From NCBI RefSeq assembly GCF_035222375.1, contig NC_085890.1, positions 930,001 through 994,000 of the forward strand: a DNA stretch of 64,000 bases, read 5' to 3'. This document shows positions 43,160-55,733 of this stretch, in pieces. Within the stretch, counting starts at the first letter, position 1, and the number at the start of each line of letters is the position of its first letter. The notes beneath the pieces were generated by a model that had not been told where the DNA came from, ran no database searches, and saw only the letters and a list, made by a program, of their open reading frames with translations. Source of the DNA: Podospora pseudocomata (lineage: Eukaryota > Ascomycota > Sordariomycetes > Sordariales > Podosporaceae). Both the position numbers and the translations under genes were made by a program.

Positions 43160-43668
43160 TGTTGCGGTTGTGGTCTGGAGATGGGGAATTGATAGCTGGA
43201 AAAGGGAACGGTGAGTAATGTGGTAGAGCTATAGGAGGAAATAATCTTACCAAAAAAAAAAAAAAAGTATAAATCTGTCACCAAATGTCCATCGCGGTTG
43301 CGACTGTTGACTAGTAAAGAGTGCCCCTCCAAAAAGCGCCCCTCACTAGCAGAATTACGGCCACCGGCTCCGATCCCGCTGAGAGCCCCACTTACACCGA
43401 GAGCTTCCCTGGATGATGGATGCAATCAGAACAGTCAACATAACTAACTGTATAGCTCCCCAGTTAAGATAAGACAAATCATTCTCTTTCATATATTACT
43501 CAAAATCGCTATCCCTAATAAACCAGAATGCTACTATCAAAATATGCTGTTACTGTTCTCACCTCCGTCCGTCCCTGAATGTTGCCCAAACTAAAAGACC
43601 CTCACCTCATCCCATCCCATCCCATCCCATCCCTATACCCAAAACGCCTTGAATATCAAACTATGTAC
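43160..43668. other. Intergenic region, ClpX / CIA1
   Basis: This 509-bp region lies between the ClpX stop and the CIA1 start (both genes on -). It contains a T15 run on the - strand (43252-43266) in the CIA1 promoter and a CATCC pentanucleotide repeat at 43608-43633, close to the ClpX stop. No gene seen. Confidence 0.5.
43608..43633. repeat. CATCC pentanucleotide repeat
   Basis: About five tandem CATCC units lie 36 bp beyond the ClpX stop codon, in its likely 3' UTR. Confidence 0.8.
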
Positions 43669-45522
43669 TTATGCACTCCCCAACCCAGCCGCCTCCCTCG
43701 CCTCCTCAGCCGACAACCTCACCTCCACCCCCCCATTCAACATCCTCTCGTCCTCCTCCCTAATCCTCCTCTCCACCTCCATCTTCCCATCCTTCCCCCA
43801 ATACCCCGCCTTCTCCTCCCCCTTCACGCAAGCCTCCGTAATGAGCACATACGGCGTCGGCGCATCGTACATCGGCTCCGCCAACACCCTCTCCATCTCC
43901 ATCTTCAGCCCTCTCGCCCCCGTCTCGTTCTTCGCTGCCCTTTCCGCGATGGCGTACAGTGCCGACCGGGTGAAGAACAGCTTGCTAGGGTAGGTTTCAA
44001 ACAGGGCCGTGTATTGCGCCACGAGGCTATTTCTTGGTTCAGTCAAGATGCGATAGAGCTCTTCGAGAGAGAGTGGACTAAGCGCGCAGATGTTGTGCAA
44101 CCTGCCAATGAGCTCGGGGATAAAGCCAAAGGCTTGGAGATCCGCGGGTGTGGTTAGGTCGAGGGGGGTGAAGTTGGGTTCAAAGATTGGTTGGTGAGGG
44201 AGATGGCGGTAGGATTCCAGAGGAAGGATATCCTTCAGACAGTTTGTCGAGGAGAATGACCTCCCGCCTCGGATTTCTGAACCGAACCCGATGGAGGGTT
44301 TGGACACCCTCCTCAGAACGGTTTTATCCAGCCCTACAAAGGCGCCACAGAAAACAAACAGAATGTTGGTGGTGTCAATGGTGTACTGGTCGACTTTCCC
44401 CGATGGGGGCGCTTGTGGTGGTGTGGTTGATCCGTAACCGGTGGGGGGCTGGTTTTGTGTGCGGGAGGGCCGGTTGTCCTTGACAGTGATGGTGACCTTG
44501 GTGCCTTCTACCAGCTTCAGCAATGCTTGCTGAACACCCTCTCCGCCTACGTCTCTTCCGTTGACGGTTTCTTTTCTAGCGATCTTGTCAAACTCGTCGA
44601 GGACAATGATTCCATGCTCGGCGGCCTTAACGTCGTAGTTGGCTTCGATGAGGAGACGCTCGATGCAGGATTCGACGTCTTGGCCGATGTAGCCTGCTTG
44701 GGTAAAGGAGTTGCAGTCGCTGATGGTGAAGGGGACGTTGAGTTTTTTGCTGAGGGTTCTGCACGGCTGTAAGCAAGGGGCCCAAATCTACATAGCAAAG
44801 AAGTGAACTCACTCCAAGATATACGTCTTTCCCACGCCCGTAGGACCAATCAAGAGCAGGTTACTCTTGTCAATCTTGACATGGTTCGGCACCGTCATGT
44901 CCTCCTGAATGTAAAAGTTGTCCGAGGGTGCCTCAAATGGGTCTTCGAGAACTTCATTGTGGGTGCCCCGTACGGACTCGTGGTGACCGGGAAATTCGTC
45001 TTCAGCAACATGGCGGATGTTAGTCTGCTGCCGCCACGATTTGGGAGCATAAGCAGAACGATGAGAGTGCCTTCGCCCACCTTCGACAGGGTGTACAGGC
45101 GCGCTGTAACCTGTGCGCTCAAAGATCTCGCGGTCCTGAGCAAACTTTTGTCTCTGGATCTTTTCCCTCAGATGTTGATCCTGCAGCTCGTGGTGTTGAC
45201 GCCGCCGGAGCCCTTGGTAGTGGTTGAAGATGACGGAGCAGATGGTCTTCTTCGCCCGGTCCTGGCCCACCACGTAGTCGTCTACCCTCTTTTTCAGATC
45301 TCGGGGGTAGAACTGCGGGACGCCAAACTTGGACTTGGAGAAGATGGGACCGCGGCCGGTGTCCTGTGTCGGATCGTAGCTTGACGTGAAGCCCGAGTTG
45401 AAGTAATTGGATCGGCGGGGGGAGGCGAGGAGGATGCTCGAGGTTGAATAGGCTGGGCTCCGAAGCCGGGCAAATCGCGGTGTTGCGCATAGAGGCGCCA
45501 GCGGTCTAGTCAAGACCAACAT
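43669..45522 (-). CDS. clpX: Mitochondrial ClpX-type AAA+ unfoldase
   Basis: Exons 45522-44813 and 44758-43669 flank a 54-bp intron (GTGAGT donor, GTGCAG acceptor), giving 599 residues. The N-terminus is Arg/Ser/Leu-rich with no acid, a mitochondrial presequence. DLKKRVDDYVVGQDRAKK begins the AAA+ module, followed by Walker A GPTGVGKT (226-233), pore loop GYIG (259-262) and Walker B VLDE (289-292). An IGF tripeptide at 393-395 corresponds to the ClpP-docking loop, and GFIPELIGR and NETGARGL lead the small domain. The bacterial Cys4 zinc domain is absent. By family knowledge ClpX unfolds matrix proteins and feeds ClpP. The sequence favours a ClpXP partnership over yeast-like solo Mcx1, but no clpP gene is in this window. 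Confidence 0.94.
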
Positions 45523-46574
45523 GATGGTGTGCTTGAGCTACTGTCATGCTCGGGAGAAGGCAGCTCGCGGGTGCGATCGGCGTACGTGGTAGGGGTCGGA
45601 GCACGGACGGTAAGAGTCAGGAAGAGGCGTAGGTGATTAAGAATGTTTTAGTAACAAGAGGTTTGCCGGTATCAGTCAGGATGGAGAAAAACCGAGAAGG
45701 GAGTGTTTGCGATGGCACACATCATTGTGCTAGCCCGTGAGACAATGGCAACGGTGGTTAGAGCACCTGGATGACCCGGAGTGCGGGGGAGAAGCACCGA
45801 CCACCGCCCGCGCGTCGCGCATCTCCCTTGTCTTGTTGGAGAGAGCTCTCCACCTCCACCTGAGCGCCGGAAAGCTCCCCTCCTTGTCTGCCCGTCAGTG
45901 CTCGTCAGTGTCAGTGTCAGTGTCATCTTATCAAAGACCCCACCAAACCTAGCTCAGCCAGAAGGAGGCGAATCGGGTCATGGCGTCGATATCAGCTCCC
46001 CCTCTCTATCTCTTCTTGTCCGAACTTCGGCTGGCGTGGGCTGGACTGGTCGGACTGCTGCATCTCTGCGATAAGCGGGCTTCAGGCTCCCCTCCAGGGG
46101 CAGGTCACAGATGAATGGCGCATGAGTTTTGGCTCCCAACGGGCACGGCACAGAAAGGGGCATTGCTGCAGGCAATACACGCATACAAATACACGCTGGG
46201 TTTGCACCAGGCGTGGAGCCCCTTCCCACTGGTGGGTTGTATTGGGCTGCACTAAGAGGGGCTCCAATGATGTAATTAGCATCTACATACCAACTGAAAG
46301 ACCCCTTTGGGCTTTTATCAACCTCACACCACATTTTCCCAGAACACACCATCTATATCTGTGTCGAATCCAGCGAGAGCCCAATCTTTCGTTTCTCTCC
46401 GCGACGTCTTCTTCCCACCCAAGCAACAATTTGAAAGCGTTCTCGTCTTGATAGCTTGTCCCGGAAGCGTCAGCTGGCTGCCCCTCCTTCAAGTCACGCT
46501 AAGAAGCACCCTACGAGGCGATCTGATATTCCTGTTTGACGTACTCTTCAATTCACAAATTTTCATCAAACAAG
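45523..46574. other. Divergent promoter, ClpX / branching enzyme
   Basis: This 1.05-kb region lies between two start codons. A hexanucleotide GTCAGT repeat lies at 45904-45930. No gene seen on either strand. Confidence 0.5.
45904..45930. repeat. GTCAGT hexanucleotide repeat
   Basis: About four and a half perfect GTCAGT units lie in the shared ClpX/branching-enzyme promoter. Confidence 0.8.
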
Positions 46575-48913
46575 ATGGATCCCGTTGCTCTTGAGTCGTC
46601 CAACACCCTGGCCAAGAATGGTCATACCGCTGGTAACATCCCCAATGATGGAACTGGTACGTCCTATCCCAACATGCCAAGATATGGACTGGCAGTGAAG
46701 CTGACATGAATCAGGCGTGGTTGCCCTCGATCCCTATCTTGAGCCATTCAAGCCTGCGTTGAAGAGACGCTTTGACAAGGCTCAAGAATGGATCAAGAAG
46801 ATTGAGAAGACCGAAGGTGGTCTGGACAAGTTCAGCAAGGTATGATCCACCACTGCCAATGACAGGGACTTTACTGACCATCCCAGGGCGCCGACACGTT
46901 TGGCATCCATCAAAATGACGACGGCAGCATCTACTACAAGGAATGGGCACCCAATGCCAAACAGGCAGCTGTCATTGGTGAATTCAACAACTGGGACCGC
47001 AATGCCCATCGCATGACGAGGAACGACTTTGGTGTCTTTGAGATCACCATTCCTCCCACCTCTGACGGCAAAGCTGCCATCCCCCACAACTCCAAGATCA
47101 AGATCACTCTTGAGCTCCCAGACGGGCAGTGGATCGACAGACTACCGGCCTGGATCAAGTATGTCACCCAGGATCTCTCCGTCTCGCCCGCCTACGATGC
47201 TCGGTTCTGGAACCCCCCCGCCTCTGAGAGGTACTCTTTCAAGCACCAGAGGCCCAAGAGGCCAGAGAGCTTGAGGATCTACGAAGCCCATGTCGGTATC
47301 TCGTCACCAGAGCTCAGGGTTACCACCTACAAGGAATTCACCAAAAACATGCTCCCACGCATCAAGAGCCTGGGTTACAACGCCATCCAACTCATGGCCA
47401 TCATGGAACACGCCTACTATGCCAGCTTCGGCTACCAGGTCAACAACTTCTTCGCCGCCAGCAGCAGATATGGCCCGCCTGAGGACCTGAAGGAGTTGGT
47501 CGACACGGCTCACAGCCTGGGACTCGTTGTTCTTCTCGATGTTGTTCACAGTCACGCTTCCAAGAACGTCCTGGACGGCTTGAACGAGTTTGATGGCACA
47601 GACCACCAGTACTTCCACGCGGGTGCCAAAGGAAAGCACGAGCTCTGGGACAGCAGATTGTTCAACTATGGCCACCATGAGGTGCTCAGATTCCTCTTGA
47701 GCAACTTGAGATTCTGGATGGACGAGTACCACTTTGATGGATTCCGGTTCGACGGTGTTACTAGCATGCTTTACCTTCATCACGGTATTGGAACGTAAGT
47801 CTTAGAGCCTATCCCCAACCCCGTGGCAGTCATTGACCGACACTTAACAGCGGCTTCTCGGGTGGTTACCATGAGTACTTTGGTGCTGATGTCGACGAGG
47901 AGGCTGTTGTCTACCTCATGTTGGCCAACGAACTGCTTCACGAACTCTACCCTGACGTCATCACGGTTGCTGAGGATGTCTCTGGCATGCCGGCGCTTTG
48001 TCTGCCACTCTCACTGGGTGGTGTTGGCTTTGACTACAGACTTGCCATGGCCATTCCCGACATGTGGATCAAGATCCTCAAGGAGAAGAAGGATGAGGAG
48101 TGGGACATTGGCAACATTACCTTCACCCTCACCAACCGCCGCCACGGCGAAAAGACGATCGCCTATGCCGAGAGTCACGATCAAGCGTACGTTTCTCCTC
48201 ACCCAAGAGATTTGCTATTTCGATGCTAACTCTACTCTAGTCTTGTCGGTGACAAGTCTCTCATGATGCATCTGTGCGACGCTGAGCTCTATACCCATAT
48301 GTCTACGCTCACCCCATTGACCCCGGTTATTGACCGCGGTATGGCCTTGCACAAGATGATCCGTCTGTTGACCCATGCTCTCGGAGGCGAGGGCTACCTC
48401 AACTTTGAGGGCAACGAGTTTGGTCACCCCGAGTGGTTGGACTTCCCCCGCGAGGGCAATCAGAACTCTTTCTGGTATGCTCGCCGCCAGCTGAACCTGA
48501 CCGAGGACCGCCTCCTTCGATATCAGTTCCTCAACAACTTTGACCGCTCCATGAACTTGTGCGAGAACAAGTATGGCTGGCTGCATGCTCCCCAGGCGTA
48601 CATCTCGCTCAAGCACGAGGGTGACAAGGTCATCGTCTTTGAGCGGGCTGGCGTGGTGTTTGCTTTCAACTTCCACCCAACACAGAGCTTTGAGAACTAC
48701 CGCATCGGTGTCGATGTCGCAGGCACATATAGGGTTGTGCTCGACTCTGACACCAAGGAGCACGGCGGCTTTAGCAGAGTCGACTCGAACACACGGTTCT
48801 TCACCGAGCCTCTGGAGTGGAACCACCGGAGGAACTGCACTCATATCTACCTCCCTTGCAGGACTGCTCTGGTCTTTGCTTTGGAGTCGACCACCACTCC
48901 CAACGGTCACTGA
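46575..48913 (+). CDS. gbe1: 1,4-alpha-glucan (glycogen) branching enzyme
   Basis: Five exons (46575-46656, 46715-46839, 46887-47794, 47851-48186, 48241-48913) give 707 residues, the usual size for eukaryotic GH13_8 enzymes. The introns are 58, 47, 56 and 54 bp. An N-terminal CBM48 domain ([20 protein letters not shown]) precedes the catalytic barrel. The four GH13 regions are clear: [20 protein letters not shown] with the nucleophile Asp358; VAEDVSGMP with the acid/base Glu413; and AESHDQALVG with Asp482. [17 protein letters not shown] is the branching-enzyme signature, and a C-terminal beta domain follows. The enzyme makes alpha-1,6 branches in glycogen in the cytosol. The GH13 catalytic triad and flanking motifs all look intact. 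Confidence 0.97.
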
Positions 48914-49680
48914 CTGCAGCAGGCGGTGTCTTGGGTCACCCGGTTAGGTGGCTTTTAAATACTGGGTTATCAAAAGGTGTTGGAGGCATATTCTTGGTGT
49001 AGATATTTTCTTGTAAAAGCGGATGGGAAAATCCCCAAAGATAGACAGGTTCACACAAAAATGTATGAGAATGTACATTGAGCAATTGGTGTGTTATGTT
49101 TCAAAAGTCTTGAGTGGGAGGAGCTTCGTTCGTGCGAGGATCCAAGCTGTCAATTGAGTTCAGCCAAAACCCAATCAGCTCCAGGGGCTCCATCCCGGGA
49201 CGTCCCGGCAAGCCATCTCAACAGCAGCGGGACAGTTCTCAGGGTTGGCAACGGCCATTGAGGGGAAACCAACGCCCAAAAGAATATGCAACTGCCATGA
49301 TGCAATAATCCAACCAGGTCCAGAGCTCCCCTTGAAAATTGCAAAAGGATTGGCCCAAGAGCGGGGGACCACGGACCATCACCTGCTAGATAGTTACAGT
49401 GGTGAGGGGAAAGACCTCGACAGGTTCGTGAGAGATCGGGGAAAGGAAAGAAGGGAAGAGCTGGAAGCCAAGAGAATGGCTGGTGCTGTCGAGAAAATGT
49501 GGGTCCGCTCAGTCAAAAAGCTCCAAACTTGGAATCCGTCAGGTCACGTGGAAAGATGGAGCTCCGCAGCTTCTAGCCGAAAGCTCATCGAGAGATTTTC
49601 GAACCCGTTTTCTTCCTCCTCCAAGCCATTCTCTCTGCCTTGCACATCCACCATCCAAGTCCGCCCTTACCATCGTCAAG
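48914..49680. promoter_or_regulatory. Branching-enzyme 3' region and ATP2 promoter
   Basis: This 767-bp region lies between same-strand genes. CCAATCAG lies at 49171-49178 and an inverted CCAAT (GATTGG) at 49349-49354, fitting CBC/HAP control of an ATP-synthase gene. The last 60 bp are CT-rich. No gene seen. Confidence 0.5.
49171..49178 (+). promoter_or_regulatory. CCAAT box (CCAATCAG)
   Basis: An exact match to the same octamer found in the COX5 promoter, 510 bp upstream of the ATP2 start codon. Function is inferred. Confidence 0.4.
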
Positions 49681-51835
<2,155 letters not shown>

Positions 51836-52118
51836 TTTGGTGGTGGCGAGGTGTAAAAGTGGGAAGGAATCGGCGACCTGTGTATAGAAGCGAAAATGGT
51901 TTCCGGGGAGTTCCCTAGCTCAGTCAAGTTTCTTTTGTGAGCTGTGTATCAATTGAGTCTTTCCACGTTATCTCTGTGTGTATCCCGTCGTTATGTCTGT
52001 TCCATTTCGTCTGATGTCTGCGTGTGAAAGTCTCGGCATTAGATTTGGTACACATGGTGGTGGGATAAAAGGGGGGGCCAATGGGAGATTTTGATTGCTG
52101 ATATATAGTAAATGAAGG

Positions 52119-52125
52119 TTTAGCC
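52119..52125 (-). promoter_or_regulatory. XlnR/XYR1-type site (GGCTAAA on - strand)
   Basis: TTTAGCC on + is an exact reverse complement of the GGCTAAA consensus bound by the xylanase regulator XlnR/XYR1 (established in Aspergillus and Trichoderma). It lies 326 bp before the start of the putative xylan esterase. A single 7-mer can occur by chance. Confidence 0.35.
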
Positions 52126-52337
52126 TGTGTCGTCCTGTGTGCTTTGTGAAAGAGCAGTTGTCGTATGGGTGACGGGATTTTAAGAGTCCGTCGAATGGAG
52201 GGCTTTGGGGGGTAATATCCGGGGATTAAACCATGTGATGTGAATCCGGGGTGTCGATCCAGGCCTGGGGATCATGGAGGTATGGAAAGGGGATTGATGG
52301 GGGGATGGTGAGTAGGATGGACGGGTAAGGGAAAGAG

Positions 52338-52343
52338 TATAAA
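52338..52343 (+). promoter_or_regulatory. TATA box of CE1 esterase gene
   Basis: TATAAA lies 108 bp upstream of the esterase ATG, a normal spacing for regulated fungal genes. Confidence 0.45.
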
Positions 52344-52450
52344 GTGACAGGTCTTGGCCGCAGGAGAGTTCTTTCTGCTGGGAGGATATCATGGTCATCC
52401 CCACTCTATTCTTTTCATTTCAACCTCAGTTGAATCACCGACGGTCAGCC

Positions 52451-53744
52451 ATGGCTTGGTCGATGTCGACTCTAGTCCGGCTTGTTGCCCTGGCTGCTGG
52501 GGGTGTTATGGGAGCGCAGTTGACGGCTGTGACTTATCCTAATAATGCTACTAGTAAGCCGCAGATGTGAGTTTTTTCCTCTGTCTCTTCACTACTTATG
52601 GTGTGCGTGGTTGGGTTGTTTTTGGCCCTCCACCAAGCAGCCTTTGTTTAACGTGGTCATGATGGCTGTGGTCTCCTTTTTTTTTTTTTTTTTTTTTTTT
52701 TTTTCATGGAGGGGAATAGGATGTGAGAGACTTTGGTTTAGGTAGTTGAGTGATGGGAACCCAGAGAGTGAAGGTGGAGAGGAGGGAAGGAAGGAGGGGG
52801 GGGGTTGTCTGGTAAAATTTGGGAGCTGATGATAAATTTGGCAACAGGCACGTCTACGTCCCTGACAAGCCCTGGTCCGGTCAGGGAAAAGGACCGCTGG
52901 TTGTCGCAATCCACTCCTGCCAGAGCTCCGGGCCGAGTTATTTTAATAATGCAAAGATCCCTTGGAGGCAGGGGAGTGACAGGAAGGGGTATGTCACTGT
53001 CTGGCCTAGCAGTCCCAACAATGGGGGTTGGTGAGTCCTCTCTCTCTCTCTCTCTCCTTTTGTCTTCCCAATCTGACGATCGAAGCTGGGATGTGAGTTC
53101 GAAGAGATCCTTGATCAGGAACGGAGGTGGTGACAGCCACGCGATTGCAAACATGATCCTCTACGCCATCGAAAAGTACAACATTGACAAGGAAAAAGTT
53201 TTTGTCACAGGGGGTTCGTCGGGGGGGATGATGAGCAATGTCATGGCGGCTGCGTATCCTGATTTGATCAGGGCTGTTTCGCTTTATAGCGGGGTGCCGG
53301 CGGGTTGTTTTGTTAGTAGTGGAGGGGGGGTGGCGCAGTGGAATAATAGTTGTAGTGGGGGGCAGAGTAGAGCTTCTGCTGAGCAGTGGTATGTTTCCCC
53401 CTTTCTGTTCTCTTCAAACGTGGGATGCTTATATGGGTGACAGGGGGAATGTGGTGAGAGCAATGTACCCAGGGTATACCGGTCCTAGACCCAGGATGCA
53501 GGTCTGGCATGGCAGTGCGGATGGGACTCTGAGCCCGAACAACTACCAGGAGACGATCAAGCAGTGGACGAATGTGTTTGGGTTGAGCCAAACGCCGACG
53601 AGCACGGTGCAGAATTTCCCGGAGAGGAACTACAGGACAGAGAACTATGGGACGGAGGGGATGTTGCAGGGGATTTGGGCGCAGGGGGTGGGGCATAGTG
53701 TTCCGAGTAATTTGACGGCTAGTGAGCAGTGGTTTGGGATTTAG
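52451..53744 (+). CDS. Secreted CE1 esterase (acetyl xylan / feruloyl esterase type)
   Basis: Four exons (52451-52566, 52848-53030, 53086-53388, 53444-53744) give 300 residues. The first 22 residues form a signal peptide ending near VMGA. The fold is the PHB-depolymerase-like esterase of family CE1. It has VVAIHSCQSSG near the oxyanion region, CWDVSS..SLIRNGGGDS, and the nucleophile in GGSSGG (Ser145). Asp227 lies in WHGSAD and His285 in GVGHSVP. Family members release acetyl or feruloyl groups from plant xylan. There is no CBM1 cellulose-binding tail. Intron 1 is long (281 bp) and holds a T28 run (52677-52704). Intron 2 (55 bp) starts GTGAGT, has a CTGAC branch and appears to end in AAG, a choice that preserves the conserved CWDV. 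Acetyl xylan esterase and feruloyl esterase cannot be separated by eye. Confidence 0.9.
52677..52704 (+). repeat. T28 homopolymer in intron 1 of CE1 esterase
   Basis: Twenty-eight consecutive T lie within the 281-bp first intron, far upstream of the acceptor. Confidence 0.9.
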
Positions 53745-53754
53745 GGGGGTGATG

Positions 53755-53910
53755 TGAGGTGTTGGTGAGATGGATGGAGATGTTGGTCGTGGAAGGGGAC
53801 GTGTTGGTTGGGATAGGAGATGTTGGTCGGGATAGGAGGAAATGTTGGTTGTGGAAGAGGCGATGGGTGGTTGGAGAGTATGAAGCAGTGTTTGGTGATG
53901 TGTTGGTTGT
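53755..53910. repeat. Degenerate ATGTTGGT minisatellite
   Basis: About seven imperfect copies of an RTGTTGGTYGKGRWAGG-like unit, spaced about 17-22 bp apart, begin just after the CE1 esterase stop codon. Confidence 0.65.
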
Positions 53911-55683
53911 TTGGGAAAAGAGCTGTTGCTGGTCGGTAGGGCAGGCAGCTCGATGAATCAAAACAGAAGCAACTAAGAAAACAAAGTATAGCCCAAAATG
54001 CAATACCAAAAAGTAGCTTTACCATGGACTCGAACCAGGCAGTGCCGGCGCCAGCGCTGCGGGTTGACTTCGCCCTGACATAGGTACTATGGGTTAACTG
54101 AGGCAACCGCTCGAGACCGCCACCTTAGGCCACTTGGACATTGATATTTTGTTGAGGATCTGTGTTATGGGCTGCGCTCCTGCTTTGTCCGGATGGTGGG
54201 ACTCGATCGTTCCTGCCATTTTTGACTTGACTTGGTTCTCGAAGGTTGCTCTTTCCTTTGCTGAATCTTTAAGTCGAGAGTTGTCAGCTCCGTCCAATGA
54301 GAAGTAACGACTCTTGTCGACTATCTGACCTATGCTTGACGCACCGATACTCAGGTAGGGTTGAGACGCTGTTTATTTTCGTGATTGATTGAAGGTGGGC
54401 TTATCACTTCTGATAACTTATGGCACACCATGTTTAAAATGAAGATTCCCACTCGGGTTTAACGGAAATCGCTCGGCCGTCACCGTCGGGGAATCGACTG
54501 GCGGAAAGTTGAGTGCTACACCTACTCGAACGGAGTCTATTGTCCGAGGTATGTGTGTGTACAGCCCCATGCGAATGTTGGCTAGCGGTTACCCGAGTAT
54601 CAAAATCTGGATTGGGAAACTAAATCAAGAGCCATGATATGTCTACCGACAGACTTCTCTCGGAAACCCTGTGTCGTGATGAGAGCTGGTGACGCAGACT
54701 TGAGCCAGCTCGCTGTCGAACAACATGTAGCTAGCCTCTCCCAGAAGCATAGGTTTGCCAGAATCTATTGATCCATCATAGCCTATCGACCCCAACTAAC
54801 AGGTGCATTTTGAAGCTGCCAGTGTTATGATTACCTAATAATTACCTACTGATACTAATTTGGCCCTTGGATACAACAAACACCATAGGAGCACCATAGG
54901 AGCACCATAACGAACACACAACTCACCACAGCCCAAACCGAGAACTTGGCAGTTCGCGCATCCATGTTTGCTGTCCAGTTGCAAGACATTGGCCAAGGAA
55001 TACACACAACCACCAACTGTTAGTAAGGTCATCTGTTCCATTACCCTTTGGAAACCCCCAATGTACCTCTAGGGTTACTAGCAAGTTACAATCAGAGATT
55101 CGACGCTCAAAAATTGTGCCTACAACCGATGAAATGGGAACATACGAGATGGTCAACTTCGTCAATATTTATTGCATCTTGACCACAAAATCGATACCTG
55201 ATTTCTGATGATACTTTCGACATCCAGCGTATAGAAGACATGAAAGTCAAGCTACCACTGATGCGAACCATTTCCTCGAAGGTTCTTATTATGAAGTCAT
55301 TGTGCCACATAACGGATTGATCGTGAGTTCAACCTTGCTATGAAGTTTCCCGAAGCAGTGTGGTCACCTCCTGGTTATCTGGTATATCTTGATCAGTGTA
55401 ACCGATTACACAGTGTCGAGGTATAGCAGCCTTTCTGGAACTGGTTCGTTTTCGGTCTCGGAACACCAACATCATACTATTTCTTTACCTAGTCAAGCAT
55501 TATCTTGTCACCTTCTCTCTGTTATGAGCCGTTTTAGGTATGCCTCACTGAAACCAAAACCACACAGTACACTCTTCTCTTATATGTGAGGCAAATAAGG
55601 CAACATTCGTGACTGTCATCCTTCCAAGATTCATTCCATACTTTGGTAGTAGCCAGGCACGGAAGGATGCCACAAGCTCGATT

Positions 55684-55685
<2 letters not shown>

Positions 55686-55724
<39 letters not shown>

Positions 55725-55733
55725 CCAATCAAT
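55686..55733. repeat. AATC tetranucleotide microsatellite
   Basis: About eleven AATC units with one interruption. No gene is attached. Confidence 0.9.

Larger units (their letters stand above)
51836..52450. other. ATP2 3' region and CE1 esterase promoter
   Basis: This 615-bp region lies between same-strand genes. A TATAAA lies at 52338-52343, 108 bp before the esterase ATG, and a XlnR-type element lies at 52119-52125. No gene seen. Confidence 0.5.

Noticed and set aside
54010-54160. tRNA-like 3' half (GGTTCGAGTCC on - strand) with a GTGGCC D-arm-like piece upstream
   Set aside because: The T stem has a mismatch and no 7-bp acceptor partner exists at the right distance, so no cloverleaf forms.
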